From assembly GCA_903862425.1 (NCBI GenBank), contig CAIOYC010000003.1:1-64000 (forward strand): a DNA stretch of 64,000 nucleotides, in the 5' to 3' direction. The stretch's first letter is position 1, and the number at the start of each line of letters is the position of its first letter. Shown piece after piece: positions 1 through 8,018 of this stretch. Source of the stretch: an uncultured Caulobacterales bacterium (GTDB taxonomy: Bacteria; Pseudomonadota; Alphaproteobacteria; Caulobacterales; Caulobacteraceae). The position numbers and the translations under genes are program-made. The notes under the pieces are model-generated. The model was not told where the DNA came from and searched no databases. It was given only the letters and a program-made list of their open reading frames with translations.

Positions 1-511
1 CGGGGGGTGATCGAGCGGGATAATACGCTGCGCCTGCGACGCGCGTCATGCACGGCGGAGCGGCTGGGGCGTCGAGGGCGGGGTAAGACAACCCGCCTAT
101 CCGGGAGCGCGTGGATGCGTCCGGCCCGTGCGTGGGATGGTGGAGACCGGGTCGGAAAATGGCCCGCGATCACGCCCACGAAGCCGAAGGGACCTGGGTC
201 GCGCCAGGCGCCCCGGAGGCGCAACGGATCACGCGGAGCATCCCAGCTTCGTCGAAACCCACAGCGCACTACCCACGGTCCCGGACGGGGCCGGGATGCT
301 CCGCACCCTCCCCACACCGGTTCACCGCCGTAGAGCGCGCAGGTGCGCCTGCACACGCCCATCCTCTCCCTCATGCTCGTCGTCTCAGGCGTGACGCGAC
401 ACCGAGGCAGCGTTCATGGCGGAAGGCGCCTTGTCGCCGGGGTAAACCCGACCCTGACCAGAAAGGGCGAGCCGTAGAGGAGCGCGGAAAAGCGCGCGCG
501 GCCGTCGCCGT
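1..511. other. No supported gene; stem-forming inverted repeat
   Basis: No open frame here resembles a protein; the frames that exist are rich in Arg, Pro and Gly, as random GC-rich sequence gives. A perfect 12-bp inverted repeat (GCGGAGCATCCC at 233-244, its complement at 293-304) encloses a 48-nt loop. Smaller stems lie just upstream (CCTGG/CCAGG and GCGCC/GGCGC around 194-222). I looked for RNase P, tmRNA and SRP RNA signature sequences and found none. It could be a structured RNA or the end of a feature that begins outside the window. Confidence 0.4.
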
Positions 512-1198
512 TTAGAAATCCAGGTCGTCGTAGTGGGCGGCGGGCGGCAGGCCGGGGAAGCGGTCGGCGAGGAGGGGGCGAAAGGATGGCCGGCTCTTGA
601 GGCGCATATACCAGTGGCGCGTGGCGGCGAAATCCTCCCACGGAACCTCGCCCATATAGTCGATCACGCTGAGATGGGCGGCGGCGGCGAGGTCGGCCAG
701 GCTGAGCACGCCCCCCGCCAGCCAGTCGCGGTGGGTGAGCAGATCCTCGATCATGCGCAGGTGCTGGCGAAGGGATTCGCGGCCCCGGCGCAGGGCCGAA
801 AGCTCCGGCGCGCCGAGGCCGAGCAGGCGCTTCTCCATCTTCTCGTGCAGGAGGAACCCGTTGACCTCGTCGGTGAACTTGCGGTCGAACCAGGCGATCA
901 GCCGCCGCGCCTCGGCCCGGCCCTGCGCGTCGTCGGGCAGGAGGGCGTAGTCGGGATGGCGCTCTTCCAGGTGTTCCAGGATGGCGCGGCTGTCGGCCAC
1001 CACGGTCTGGATCGCGCCGCGCGCCTCGATCAGCACCGGCGGCAGACCCGACGGGTTCAGCGCCGCCAGTCGCTCGGGATGCTCCCAGTAGCGCTCGATC
1101 TGTTCGGTGAAGGGCAGCTTCTTTTCCCCAAGCGCCAACCGCACCTGACGCGAGGCCGGGTCGAGCGGGAAATGGATCAGGGTGCGTTCGACGGACAT
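512..1198 (-). CDS. fzlA: FzlA-like GST-fold division protein
   Basis: A 228-residue glutathione S-transferase-fold protein. The N-terminal thioredoxin-like half (about 1-80) has the LNPSG-PPVL segment and the SRAILEHLEE helix. The all-helical C-terminal half has WFDRKFTDEVNGFLLHEKMEK and ends in HYDDLDF. In Caulobacter, FzlA binds FtsZ and promotes activation of FtsWI during constriction; its C-terminal tail is functionally important. The length and the terminal motif fit that family better than a detoxifying GST. I chose the ATG at 1198 (MSVERT) over an upstream start because homologues begin just before the HFPLDPASRQVRLALGE segment. It stands alone, transcribed divergently from the next gene. 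The family call rests on remembered sequence features, not a search. Confidence 0.8.
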   Translation of the reverse strand: MSVERTLIHFPLDPASRQVRLALGEKKLPFTEQIERYWEHPERLAALNPSGLPPVLIEARGAIQTVVADSRAILEHLEERHPDYALLPDDAQGRAEARRLIAWFDRKFTDEVNGFLLHEKMEKRLLGLGAPELSALRRGRESLRQHLRMIEDLLTHRDWLAGGVLSLADLAAAAHLSVIDYMGEVPWEDFAATRHWYMRLKSRPSFRPLLADRFPGLPPAAHYDDLDF

Positions 1199-1386
1199 GG
1201 GTTCGGGGTCTGGCCTCCCCCGAGGCCTAGTCTTCAACCCTTAAGGCGTCGTTTACCGTGTACACATGCTGTGTTGGCATTCTTGCGCCGATGTGAGGCG
1301 GCGGCGGTGGACGGGCGGCGTGGTTAAGGTCAAGCTCGCCCATCCGCCACCGCGAACCGGGCGGCCCCTTTCGGAGACCTCGATCC

Positions 1387-1863
1387 ATGCGCACCCTGAT
1401 CCTGGCGGCCGTCGCCGCTACCCTCCTCGCCGCCCCCGCCTTCGCCGCGCCCGACGCGCCGGCCAAGGAAAAGGCCGCTCCGCATTACGACTGCACCAAG
1501 AAGGGCAACGCCAACAAGGCCGCCTGCAAGACCGCCGCCGCCGCGACGCCGATGGCCGCCGCGCCGGCGCCCATGGCCAAGCCTGCGCCGACGCCGATGG
1601 CCGCGTCCAGGCCTGCTCCGATGATGGCGGCCAAGCCCGCGCCCGCGCCGATGATGGCGGCCAAACCGACCATGGCGGCCAAACCGACCATGGCCGCCAC
1701 CGGCCAGGGCGGCAGTATGAAGGCCTGCGCCGCCCAGTGGCACACCCTGTCCGACGCCCAGAAGGCCGACTGGAAGGCCAAGGGGGCGATGATGAAGGCC
1801 AAGAAAAGCGGTCGTCCGCTCACCAACTATCAGGCCTTCAGCTCGGAATGCATGAAGAAGTAA
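1387..1863 (+). CDS. Secreted Ala/Pro/Met-repeat protein
   Basis: A 158-residue exported protein. A typical Sec signal peptide (MRTLILAAVAATLLAAPAFA) is followed by a short Cys-containing block (YDCTKKGNANKAACK). Residues about 55-110 are low-complexity with repeated PMAAKP/PMMAAKP units. The C-terminal block (KACAAQWHTLSDAQKADWKAKG ... SSECMKK) carries two Cys and resembles periplasmic PsiF-like modules only loosely. The DNA of the repeat is itself tandemly repetitive (gatggcggccaa units at about 1622-1700). Function is unknown; a periplasmic or extracellular role is inferred from the signal peptide. Confidence 0.7.
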   Translation: MRTLILAAVAATLLAAPAFAAPDAPAKEKAAPHYDCTKKGNANKAACKTAAAATPMAAAPAPMAKPAPTPMAASRPAPMMAAKPAPAPMMAAKPTMAAKPTMAATGQGGSMKACAAQWHTLSDAQKADWKAKGAMMKAKKSGRPLTNYQAFSSECMKK

Positions 1864-1897
1864 CTTGCTGCGCCGGGCGAAAAGCCGTCCGGTTTCA

Positions 1898-1922
1898 GGA
1901 ACTTGGGGGCTCGGCGACGGTT
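1898..1922 (+). promoter_or_regulatory. Possible EcfG promoter, weak
   Basis: GGAAC at 1898-1902 is followed after 16 nt by GGTT at 1919-1922, close to the GGAAC-N16/17-CGTT pattern seen repeatedly at 19.6-25.4 kb. It lies about 37 nt before the start of the flavin-fold stress protein. The -10 has G instead of C, so support is moderate. Confidence 0.4.
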
Positions 1923-1958
1923 AGGGCGATACGTCCAACTGCTGCGGAGCCCCCGGCC

Positions 1959-2453
1959 ATGCCTGCCCTCGACGACAAAGATCTTGAAAACCGCCTGTGG
2001 AGCGAGGTCGATAAGGCCCGATTCGGCATGCTGGGCCTCACCGAGGGGCGTAGCCACTTCCAGCCGATGACCGCCTTCTGCGACAAGGAGCGCGGCGCCA
2101 TCTGGTTCTTCACCCGCAAGGACACCGACCTGGCCCGTCAGGTGGCGGACGGCCACTACGCCATGTTCACCGTCATGGCCAAGGATCAGGAGTTCCAGGC
2201 CTGTATCGGCGGCGAACTCGTCCCCGACCATGACCGGGCCAAGATTTCAGCCTTCTGGAATCCGATGGTCTCGGCCTGGTTTCCCAAAGGCAAGGACGAT
2301 CCGGAGTTGACCCTGCTCAGGCTGACGCCGGCGGACGCCCAGGTGTGGGTCTCCCGTGGCGGGCCGCTCCGCTATGTTTTTGAGACCATGAAGGCCAACC
2401 TCACCCACACCACGCCGGATGTCGGCGAGAGCGCCCCAGTGACGTTCATCTAG
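1959..2453 (+). CDS. Pyridoxamine oxidase-fold general stress protein
   Basis: A 164-residue single-domain protein of the general-stress-protein-26 branch of the pyridoxamine 5'-phosphate oxidase-like flavin-binding split barrel. Visible features are LWSEVDKARFGMLG, the strand GAIWFFTRKDTDLA, and the Trp-rich segment ISAFWNPMVSAWFPKGKDDP typical of this branch. Such proteins bind FMN or FAD; the substrate is unknown. I placed the start at the ATG at 1959 because upstream in-frame sequence belongs to the preceding gene region. It converges with the exonuclease gene, with 4 nt between stops. A possible EcfG promoter lies just upstream. Confidence 0.8.
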   Translation: MPALDDKDLENRLWSEVDKARFGMLGLTEGRSHFQPMTAFCDKERGAIWFFTRKDTDLARQVADGHYAMFTVMAKDQEFQACIGGELVPDHDRAKISAFWNPMVSAWFPKGKDDPELTLLRLTPADAQVWVSRGGPLRYVFETMKANLTHTTPDVGESAPVTFI

Positions 2454-2457
2454 GGCT

Positions 2458-3510
2458 TCAGGCCTCGGCGATGGTTTCCGCCGCCGAGGCTTCCTCGCCG
2501 TCCTCGTCCTCATAGCCGACCAGGGCCAGAGCGCGCGCCGGGACGCTGTTCAGTTCGGCCCAACGCAGCAGAGCCTCTTCCCGCCCGTGAGTGATCCACA
2601 GTTCGCCGGGCGACAACTCGGCGATGGTTGCGGTCAGTTCGTCCCAATCGGCGTGGTCGGAGATCGCGAGCGGCAGTTCGACGCCGCGCTGGCGAGCCCG
2701 CGCGCGCACGCCCATCCAACCCGAGGCGAAGGCGGGCACGGGATCGGGAAAGCGGCGCGCCCAGCGGTCCTGCATGGCGGAGGGCGGGCATACCACGATC
2801 TTGCCGGCGAATTCCTGGCGCACACCGCGCCCCTCCGCCGTAGCGGGCTCGAGCGGTCCGAGATCGACGCCATGCCGTTCATATAGCCGGTTGAGTCGCT
2901 GCATCGCGCCATGGACGTAAATGGTATCGCCATAGCCCGCGCGGCGGATCAGCGAGATCACACGCTGGGCCTTTCCGAGGGCATAGGCGCCGACGAGATG
3001 GGTTCGCTCGGGGAACTGCTCCACCGAACGCAGCAGCTTGGCGATCTCCTCGCCGTCGGGCGGATGGCGGAAGACCGGCAAGCCGAAGGTCGCCTCGGTG
3101 ATGAAGACGTCGCAGGGGACGGGTTCGAACAGGGCGCAGGTCAGGTCGGGCCGGCGCTTATAGTCGCCGGCCGCGACGATGGTCATACCCTTCCAGCGCA
3201 CCACCGCCTGCGCCGAGCCCAGCACATGGCCGGCGGGGACCAGAGTTATCTCCACCCCGTCGCGATTGACCGTTTCGCCGTAGGGCACGGGCTGGCGCAG
3301 GCCGGTGAAGTCTTCGCCATAGCGCTCGGCCATGATGGCCAGGGTCTCTGGCGTGGCGACCACCGTACCGTGGCCGGCGCGGGCGTGGTCGGAGTGTCCG
3401 TGGGTCACGACGGCGCGGTCCACCGGACGCACCGGGTCGATATAGAAATCACCGGGCGGGCAATAGAGCCCCTCCGGGCGCGGCTGCAGCAGATCGTCGG
3501 GCCTGATCAC
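2458..3510 (-). CDS. Ligase-associated DNA exonuclease (MBL fold)
   Basis: A 350-residue metallo-beta-lactamase/beta-CASP protein of the family often annotated as ligase-associated DNA exonuclease or mRNA 3'-end processing factor. The zinc motif HGHSDHARAGH is at about residues 37-47; other metal-region elements are AGHVLGSAQ, AAGDYKRRPD, SDHADWDEL and the terminal ITHGREEALLRWA. In many bacteria this gene sits beside an ATP-dependent DNA ligase and forms a repair module. Here the flanks are a flavin-fold protein and NfeD, so the partner is absent from this locus. Confidence 0.85.
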   Translation of the reverse strand: MIRPDDLLQPRPEGLYCPPGDFYIDPVRPVDRAVVTHGHSDHARAGHGTVVATPETLAIMAERYGEDFTGLRQPVPYGETVNRDGVEITLVPAGHVLGSAQAVVRWKGMTIVAAGDYKRRPDLTCALFEPVPCDVFITEATFGLPVFRHPPDGEEIAKLLRSVEQFPERTHLVGAYALGKAQRVISLIRRAGYGDTIYVHGAMQRLNRLYERHGVDLGPLEPATAEGRGVRQEFAGKIVVCPPSAMQDRWARRFPDPVPAFASGWMGVRARARQRGVELPLAISDHADWDELTATIAELSPGELWITHGREEALLRWAELNSVPARALALVGYEDEDGEEASAAETIAEA

Positions 3511-3551
3511 GCGTTGGATATGGGCATCGCGAAGGGCGGCGCTAAGCCCCG

Positions 3552-3575
3552 CCCTTCGACAAGCTCAGGATGAGG
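3552..3575. repeat. REP-like dispersed repeat, copy 1
   Basis: CCCTTCGACAAGCTCAGGA followed by TGAGGC, in the gap between the exonuclease start and nfeD. The same word recurs at 52677-52701 and, inverted, at 52733-52752. It is a palindrome-prone intergenic repeat. Confidence 0.65.
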
Positions 3576-3624
3576 CGGCTTTTATAGGAGTTGACCCGCG
3601 CTCCGCGTCGACCAACCGGACGGA

Positions 3625-4188
3625 TCAGCCGATCATCAGGTTTCGAACGTGTAGGCGCACGCCGCCCGTGACGCCCATGACCCGCACAGGCGTATCGGCA
3701 GGCAGGGCCTCTTCGCCGTCAAGTTCGGCGCCCCACTCGGTCCCGTCGATCCACACCCGGCCCACGCCATTGGCGAAGTCGGAGGTCGTGCGACCGATAC
3801 GGCCGATCAGCCGACCGGTCCGGCCCTCGTCGGCGGTGGGAGGCTCGGGCATTTCCTTGCGAGCGGCCTTCTGGGCCCGGCGCTTGGCGGTCTTGCGGAC
3901 AACGCCGTCGTCATGGGGCGTCGCGGCGCTCGGCCTGGCCTTCCACGGCATGGAGCTCAGGACGATGCCGCCGACCAGCACCACGGCGAACAGCGCCAAT
4001 TCGACCATGGAGCCCAGGCGCACGCTGGCGAGGTTGACGAAAGCCAGGGCCGCGGCGGCAACCCCGCCCCAGATCAGCTTGCCCGAACCGATGGCGATAT
4101 CGAGCGCCACGAACACCGCCCCCACGGCGAGCCAGAGCCAGAACGGATTTTGTGCGTAGAGATCCTGAAGTGTTTGCATGGCCCCCAA
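3625..4188 (-). CDS. NfeD-like membrane protein
   Basis: A 187-residue protein with two or three transmembrane helices in the first 80 residues (FWLWLAVGAVFVALDIAIG, LIWGGVAAAALAFVNLA, VELALFAVVLVGGIVLS). A basic linker (TAKRRAQKAARKE) and a C-terminal OB-fold-like soluble domain (RTGRLIGRIGRTTS ... TPVRVMGVTGGVRLHVRNL) follow. This is the short NfeD form that usually partners an SPFH/stomatin protein in membrane microdomains. No SPFH gene is adjacent. The start is either the ATG at 4188 or the one at 4179 (MQTLQD). Confidence 0.75.
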   Translation of the reverse strand: MGAMQTLQDLYAQNPFWLWLAVGAVFVALDIAIGSGKLIWGGVAAAALAFVNLASVRLGSMVELALFAVVLVGGIVLSSMPWKARPSAATPHDDGVVRKTAKRRAQKAARKEMPEPPTADEGRTGRLIGRIGRTTSDFANGVGRVWIDGTEWGAELDGEEALPADTPVRVMGVTGGVRLHVRNLMIG

Positions 4189-4304
4189 CCATCCATCCCC
4201 AAATGTAAACTTACTTTAACCCTGCAACGACCGGGCCATAGCTAATTCGCCTAACGAGCGTGCGACGTCTCGCCTCATCCACGCCACATTCGCGACTGGA
4301 ATTG

Positions 4305-4673
4305 TTACGAGGCTGGACCTGCCAGTTTGCGCGCCAGTTCGGCGCCCCGCTTTGCGACGAGAGCCTCGGCGGAAGCCGCAGTCGCGCAGTCTTTGGCCTG
4401 GGCGTCCTTGGCGGTGAAACCGGCGTTGAAGCTGTCGCTTAGCTTGGCCTTGAGGGCGTCAGCGGGGGCCTCGGTGTCGATCAGCCTGGCCATGCGGGCG
4501 CGCCAGGTATCGTCCGTCGGCCCGGCGCAGACGCGGTGCAGGGCGTGCGCCTCGCCGAGTACGAAGGCGAGGTCGAGCAGGGTCTGGCGCTGCTCGGCCG
4601 TGCGCACGGGCGGCGCTGCTACGGCTGATCCTGCTAAGGCGAAGACGGTAATGGTAAGGACGGCGCCTCTCAC
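4305..4673 (-). CDS. TIGR02301-family exported protein
   Basis: A 122-residue protein with a signal peptide (MRGAVLTITVFALAGSAVAA). The short helical domain begins RTAEQRQTLLDLAFVLGEAHALHRVC and contains two Cys likely to pair in the periplasm. This pattern matches the alphaproteobacterial TIGR02301 family of unknown function. Its start codon overlaps the stop of the nitronate monooxygenase gene by 4 nt, so the two are likely co-translated. Function unknown. Confidence 0.65.
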   Translation of the reverse strand: MRGAVLTITVFALAGSAVAAPPVRTAEQRQTLLDLAFVLGEAHALHRVCAGPTDDTWRARMARLIDTEAPADALKAKLSDSFNAGFTAKDAQAKDCATAASAEALVAKRGAELARKLAGPAS

Positions 4674-5635
4674 GCGTCCAGCCGTTTCAGCCGACCGACA
4701 GCGGCATGCGCCTCATCCATGATCCGCGTCACGATCTCGCCTGCGGGCAGGACCTCGTGGATACCGCCGGCTGACTGGCCCATGGCGAAGCAGGACTTGT
4801 CGGAGTCCAGCCCGTCCACCTGACCGCCAATGCCGCCAAGCGCGTTGTTGCGGATCGAGATCATGGCCTGGGCGGGAAAGCCCTGAATGTCGCCGGGGCG
4901 GCTCTCCCAGTCTTCTACGTAGGGGTTCTTGCGCACCCGCATGGGCTTGCCCGAATAGCAGCGGGTGCGGACCGTATCTTCGTCGGCGGCGTCGAGGATG
5001 GTCTGGCGATACAGATCGCCAGCATGCGCCTCCGTGGAAGCGATGAATCGGGTCCCCATCCATACCCCCTGCGCCCCAAGGGCCAAGGCTGCCGCCAGAC
5101 CGCGCCCGTCGTGAAGGCCGCCGGCGGCGATCACGGGAATGTTCACCGCCTCCACCGCCTGGGCGACCAGGGGCAGGGTGCCCACGAGACCGGTATGACC
5201 GCCCCCTTCGCCGCCCTGGCAGATCACCGCGTCGCATCCGGCCTGCTCCGCCTTCACCGCGTGCTTCACCGCGCCGCAGACCACCATGACCTTCCGGCCC
5301 GCCGCCTTGAGCCTGGCCATGATCGGCATCGGCACGCCGAGCCCGGCGATGAAGGCCGATGCGCCCTCCTCGATGATGATATCGACGCTGGCGGTCAGGC
5401 TCTCCGGCGAGGCGGCCAGCAGATCGACGCCGAACGGCTTGTCGGTCAGCGTCTTCACCTGCCGCATCTGGTCGCGGATAAAGTCGGGCGTGGTCCCGGC
5501 CATACCGAGCACGCCATACCCGCCGGCGTTCGACACCGCCGCCGCCAGTTCCGCATAGCTGACCCCGCCCATGCCGGCGAGCAGGATGGGATGCTCGATG
5601 CCGAGCAGGTCGCAGATGGGGGTGCGCAGTGTCAC
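4670..5635 (-). CDS. Nitronate monooxygenase-type flavin oxidoreductase
   Basis: A 321-residue FMN-dependent TIM-barrel enzyme of the 2-nitropropane dioxygenase/nitronate monooxygenase family. The N terminus (LLGIEHPILLAGMGGVSYAELAAAVSNAGGYG), the CQGGEGGGHTG glycine-rich loop and AAGGLHDGRGLAAALALGAQGVWMGTRF are the flavin and phosphate-binding signatures. The family oxidises alkyl nitronates or acts as an NAD(P)H-dependent flavin oxidoreductase; the substrate here is not evident. It overlaps both neighbours by 4 nt (upstream orphan and downstream TIGR02301), which indicates one transcript. Confidence 0.85.
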   Translation of the reverse strand: MTLRTPICDLLGIEHPILLAGMGGVSYAELAAAVSNAGGYGVLGMAGTTPDFIRDQMRQVKTLTDKPFGVDLLAASPESLTASVDIIIEEGASAFIAGLGVPMPIMARLKAAGRKVMVVCGAVKHAVKAEQAGCDAVICQGGEGGGHTGLVGTLPLVAQAVEAVNIPVIAAGGLHDGRGLAAALALGAQGVWMGTRFIASTEAHAGDLYRQTILDAADEDTVRTRCYSGKPMRVRKNPYVEDWESRPGDIQGFPAQAMISIRNNALGGIGGQVDGLDSDKSCFAMGQSAGGIHEVLPAGEIVTRIMDEAHAAVGRLKRLDA

Positions 5636-5982
5636 GGTGTTGCCAATAGAAGCTTCAGCCTAGCTTGTACATTTTGGAGACGGCGCACCGTTTCCGTAGT
5701 TTGGCCGTCAGCAGAAATGGATTCATAGAAGGTTTTTCCAGGCCGTTCTAAAAATTCTTTTTGGAGGGTCGCATAATATTTATCGCCTCCGGCAAAAACT
5801 TTCACCCCGAATTCTATCTGATTTTGCGTCTTTCTATGAAATGCCCACCATCTTACGCCTGGAACAACATCATCCTGACTTCGCCAATATGCGGTAGTTG
5901 CCCCCCGCGCCTTTGGCTGCAACCCAAGTATGCGAAGTGCTTTTGGGGCAAGATCGTTTGCTTTTTCATTTTCGGCCAACAT
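5632..5982 (-). CDS. Orphan protein in AT-rich patch
   Basis: A 116-residue soluble protein that I do not recognise. It is mixed alpha/beta with an aromatic centre (AYWRSQDDVVPGVRWWAFHRKTQ) and no signal peptide or membrane segment. I chose the ATG at 5982 (MLAENEKAND) because an earlier start would run into the SDR gene. Its stop overlaps the nitronate monooxygenase start by 4 nt. Base composition is clearly lower in GC than both neighbours, with A/T runs such as attctttttgg, suggesting recent acquisition. It could be a small antitoxin-like or phage-derived protein; nothing in it proves that. Confidence 0.6.
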   Translation of the reverse strand: MLAENEKANDLAPKALRILGLQPKARGATTAYWRSQDDVVPGVRWWAFHRKTQNQIEFGVKVFAGGDKYYATLQKEFLERPGKTFYESISADGQTTETVRRLQNVQARLKLLLATP

Positions 5983-5992
5983 AATTGCCTCC

Positions 5993-6778
5993 TCAGAAAA
6001 TCGTATAGCCGCCATCGATGATGAAGCTGTCGCCCGAGTGGTAGGCGGAGGCGTCGGAGGCGAGGTAGACGGCGATGCCGCCGAAGTCGGCTGGTTCGCC
6101 CCAGCGGCGGGCGGGCACGCGTGGAATTACCTTCTCGGCGAAGGCGGAGGAGGATTGGGCCCCGGCGGTCATGTCCGTGGCGATCCAGCCGGGCTGGATG
6201 GCGTTGGCGCGGATGCCCCAGCGAGCGTGCTCCACGGCTACGGACTTCATCATGGAGATCACCCCGCCCTTGGTGGCGGCATAGGCTTCGTTACGCGCAG
6301 CGCCTTCGGTGGCCGCAAGCGAGGCGACGCCGACGATGGAGCCGCCCTTCTCACCGGTCGTCTTGGCTCGCTCCACCATGTGGCGGCAGGCCTCGCGGAA
6401 GGTGAAGAAGACGCCGTCGAGATTGACCGCCAGCACCTGACGATAGGTCTCGGTAGTCATGTCGATGAAGGAGGGCGAGCCCTTGCCGATGCCGGCATTG
6501 GCGATGACGCAGTCCAGTCGCTTGTTCCAGGCGTTGGTCTTGGCCATACCTTCGACCACCGCCTGCTCGTCGGACACATCCACCACCAGGGAGAAGACCT
6601 TGCCGCCGATGGCCTTCAGCTTCTCTTCCGCAGCCTTGGTCTTGTCGGGGTTGGAGCCCCAGATCGCCACGTCCGCCCCCGCCTGCGCCAGGGCCTCGGC
6701 CATGCCATAGCCGATGCCGCCATTGCCGCCGGTGACGAGGGCGGTCTTGCCGGTCAGGTCGAAGGGTTTGTACGCCAT
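5993..6778 (-). CDS. SDR-family NAD(P) oxidoreductase
   Basis: A 261-residue classical short-chain dehydrogenase/reductase. The cofactor motif TGGNGGIGYG is near residue 15, NAG in VIANAGIG near 92, the catalytic Ser in VGVASLAATEG, and YAATK supplies the Tyr/Lys pair. The C terminus (SGDSFIIDGGYTIF) is typical of the family. The start at 6778 (MAYKPFDL) follows a GAGGAAACC ribosome site. The substrate cannot be told. It is the first gene of the minus-strand run that continues through the orphan, nitronate monooxygenase and TIGR02301 genes. Confidence 0.85.
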   Translation of the reverse strand: MAYKPFDLTGKTALVTGGNGGIGYGMAEALAQAGADVAIWGSNPDKTKAAEEKLKAIGGKVFSLVVDVSDEQAVVEGMAKTNAWNKRLDCVIANAGIGKGSPSFIDMTTETYRQVLAVNLDGVFFTFREACRHMVERAKTTGEKGGSIVGVASLAATEGAARNEAYAATKGGVISMMKSVAVEHARWGIRANAIQPGWIATDMTAGAQSSSAFAEKVIPRVPARRWGEPADFGGIAVYLASDASAYHSGDSFIIDGGYTIF

Positions 6779-6839
6779 GGTTTCCTCGTATCCGTTATTG
6801 CTCTTGCTGGCGTGAACCATGGCGTTCGGCGCGGCGCGG

Positions 6840-7247
6840 TCAAGCCCCGTAAAGCCGGTATGCTTCTTCTATGACGCGGACTGTCTCGTCCCACATGCCG
6901 AGGGTTCGAACTTGCGCCATCTGCACGAAACGCGCTGCCGCAGCGTCGTCGCCGGCCATGGGATCGCCCGATCTCCATCGCGCGGCATAATCGATCAGCA
7001 CGTAGTGGCGATCGGCGGCGATGTAATCGACTACCGCGAGCAAGCCGAGCAGTTCGGCGTCGATCCCGGTCTCTTCCTTCAGTTCGCGCAGGGCCGCCGC
7101 CTCGGCGGTCTCGCCCGACTCTATGCGTCCACCGGGGATCGACCACTGCCCCTGGCGCGGCGGCTTGCCGCGGCGGATCAGCAGGACCTCATCCCCGCGC
7201 AGGCAGACGACGCCGGCACAGGGCGTGGGACGGAGGTCTTGACTCAA
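6840..7247 (-). CDS. Nudix hydrolase
   Basis: A 135-residue single-domain Nudix protein. The Nudix box starts GGRIESGETAEAAALRELKE and ends ETGI, with all catalytic positions present; it hydrolyses a nucleoside diphosphate linked to another moiety, substrate unknown. I prefer the TTG at 7247, which has GAAGG seven bases upstream and lies after the COQ9 stop. An ATG at 7298 would give 17 more residues but overlaps COQ9 by about 40 nt and lacks a ribosome site. It is likely co-transcribed with the COQ9 gene. Confidence 0.8.
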   Translation of the reverse strand: MSQDLRPTPCAGVVCLRGDEVLLIRRGKPPRQGQWSIPGGRIESGETAEAAALRELKEETGIDAELLGLLAVVDYIAADRHYVLIDYAARWRSGDPMAGDDAAAARFVQMAQVRTLGMWDETVRVIEEAYRLYGA

Positions 7248-7257
7248 GGCACGGCCT

Positions 7258-7941
7258 TCAGGATTGGGGCGGCGTGCGGTCTGCTTGGCGCGCGCCATAG
7301 CGCATGCGGCCCAGGAATGCTGCGGCGGTCTTGCCCCAGTCGGCGGGCTTGGGCGCGCCGGTCGCTTTCCACTTCTCGAACGCCATCACCTGGTCGATGC
7401 GGTCGGAGAGGTGCTTGCGCGCATGTTCGTGCCCCCCCGCCAGCCGCGCCGCCAGGGTGGTGGCGAGGACCGTACACAGGATGACGCGCTTGGAATAGTG
7501 GTTCTCGTCCGTGGCGGTGTCACCCGCCCAGCGCCACAGCTTGTCCGCGGTCTCCCAGCCCAAGCGCAGGGCCAGCGGCACATGGACGGGGACAGCCAGA
7601 TAAGCGCCGGACTTCTTCACCGCCGCCTCGTCCGCCATCGCGGCCTCGATCCGGGCCTCCACCGCCGCGTGGATGCGCTCGCGGATCTTTAGCTGAGCCA
7701 CGTCGATCCGGCCGAGCGCCGCTAGGGCCGCTTCGTCATGCCGCCGCGACAGCAGGGCCGACAGGTCTGACGCACCCTTTGGAAGAAGCAATTCGATGTC
7801 TGGGGCGGATAGGCCGGCCTCCTTGCCCGCGCGCTGAACGAGCTGGCCGTTCCAGCCGAGTTCGGGCGCTAGACGGATCGCGGCGTCCAGCACCGCCTGC
7901 TCGGTCTTGGAGGCCCAGTCCTGGAAATCTATGGTCGGCAT
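7258..7941 (-). CDS. COQ9-family ubiquinone biosynthesis protein
   Basis: A 227-residue member of the COQ9 family, a TetR-fold lipid-binding protein that supports ubiquinone hydroxylation steps in mitochondria and alphaproteobacteria. Visible are the N-terminal helix-turn-helix-like part (VLDAAIRLAPELGWNGQLVQRAGKEAGLS), a middle region with Ala-rich helices, and the conserved WRWAGDTATDENHYSKR motif near residue 150. I placed the start at the ATG at 7941 (MPTIDFQDW). The gene is divergent from the BLUF gene with only 77 nt between starts. Confidence 0.8.
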   Translation of the reverse strand: MPTIDFQDWASKTEQAVLDAAIRLAPELGWNGQLVQRAGKEAGLSAPDIELLLPKGASDLSALLSRRHDEAALAALGRIDVAQLKIRERIHAAVEARIEAAMADEAAVKKSGAYLAVPVHVPLALRLGWETADKLWRWAGDTATDENHYSKRVILCTVLATTLAARLAGGHEHARKHLSDRIDQVMAFEKWKATGAPKPADWGKTAAAFLGRMRYGARQADRTPPQS

Positions 7942-8018
7942 GGGGGGATTATGAAAGAGACGGCGTCTCGGCGCTACGGCGGATGGGCAGCTTTTTTCAT
8001 CCACACTTAAGGAATTGG

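Noticed and set aside
1-511. RNase P, tmRNA or SRP RNA
   Set aside because: Signature sequences (GAGGAAAGTCC, TTCGAATCC, SRP GGAAG loop) are absent on both strands.
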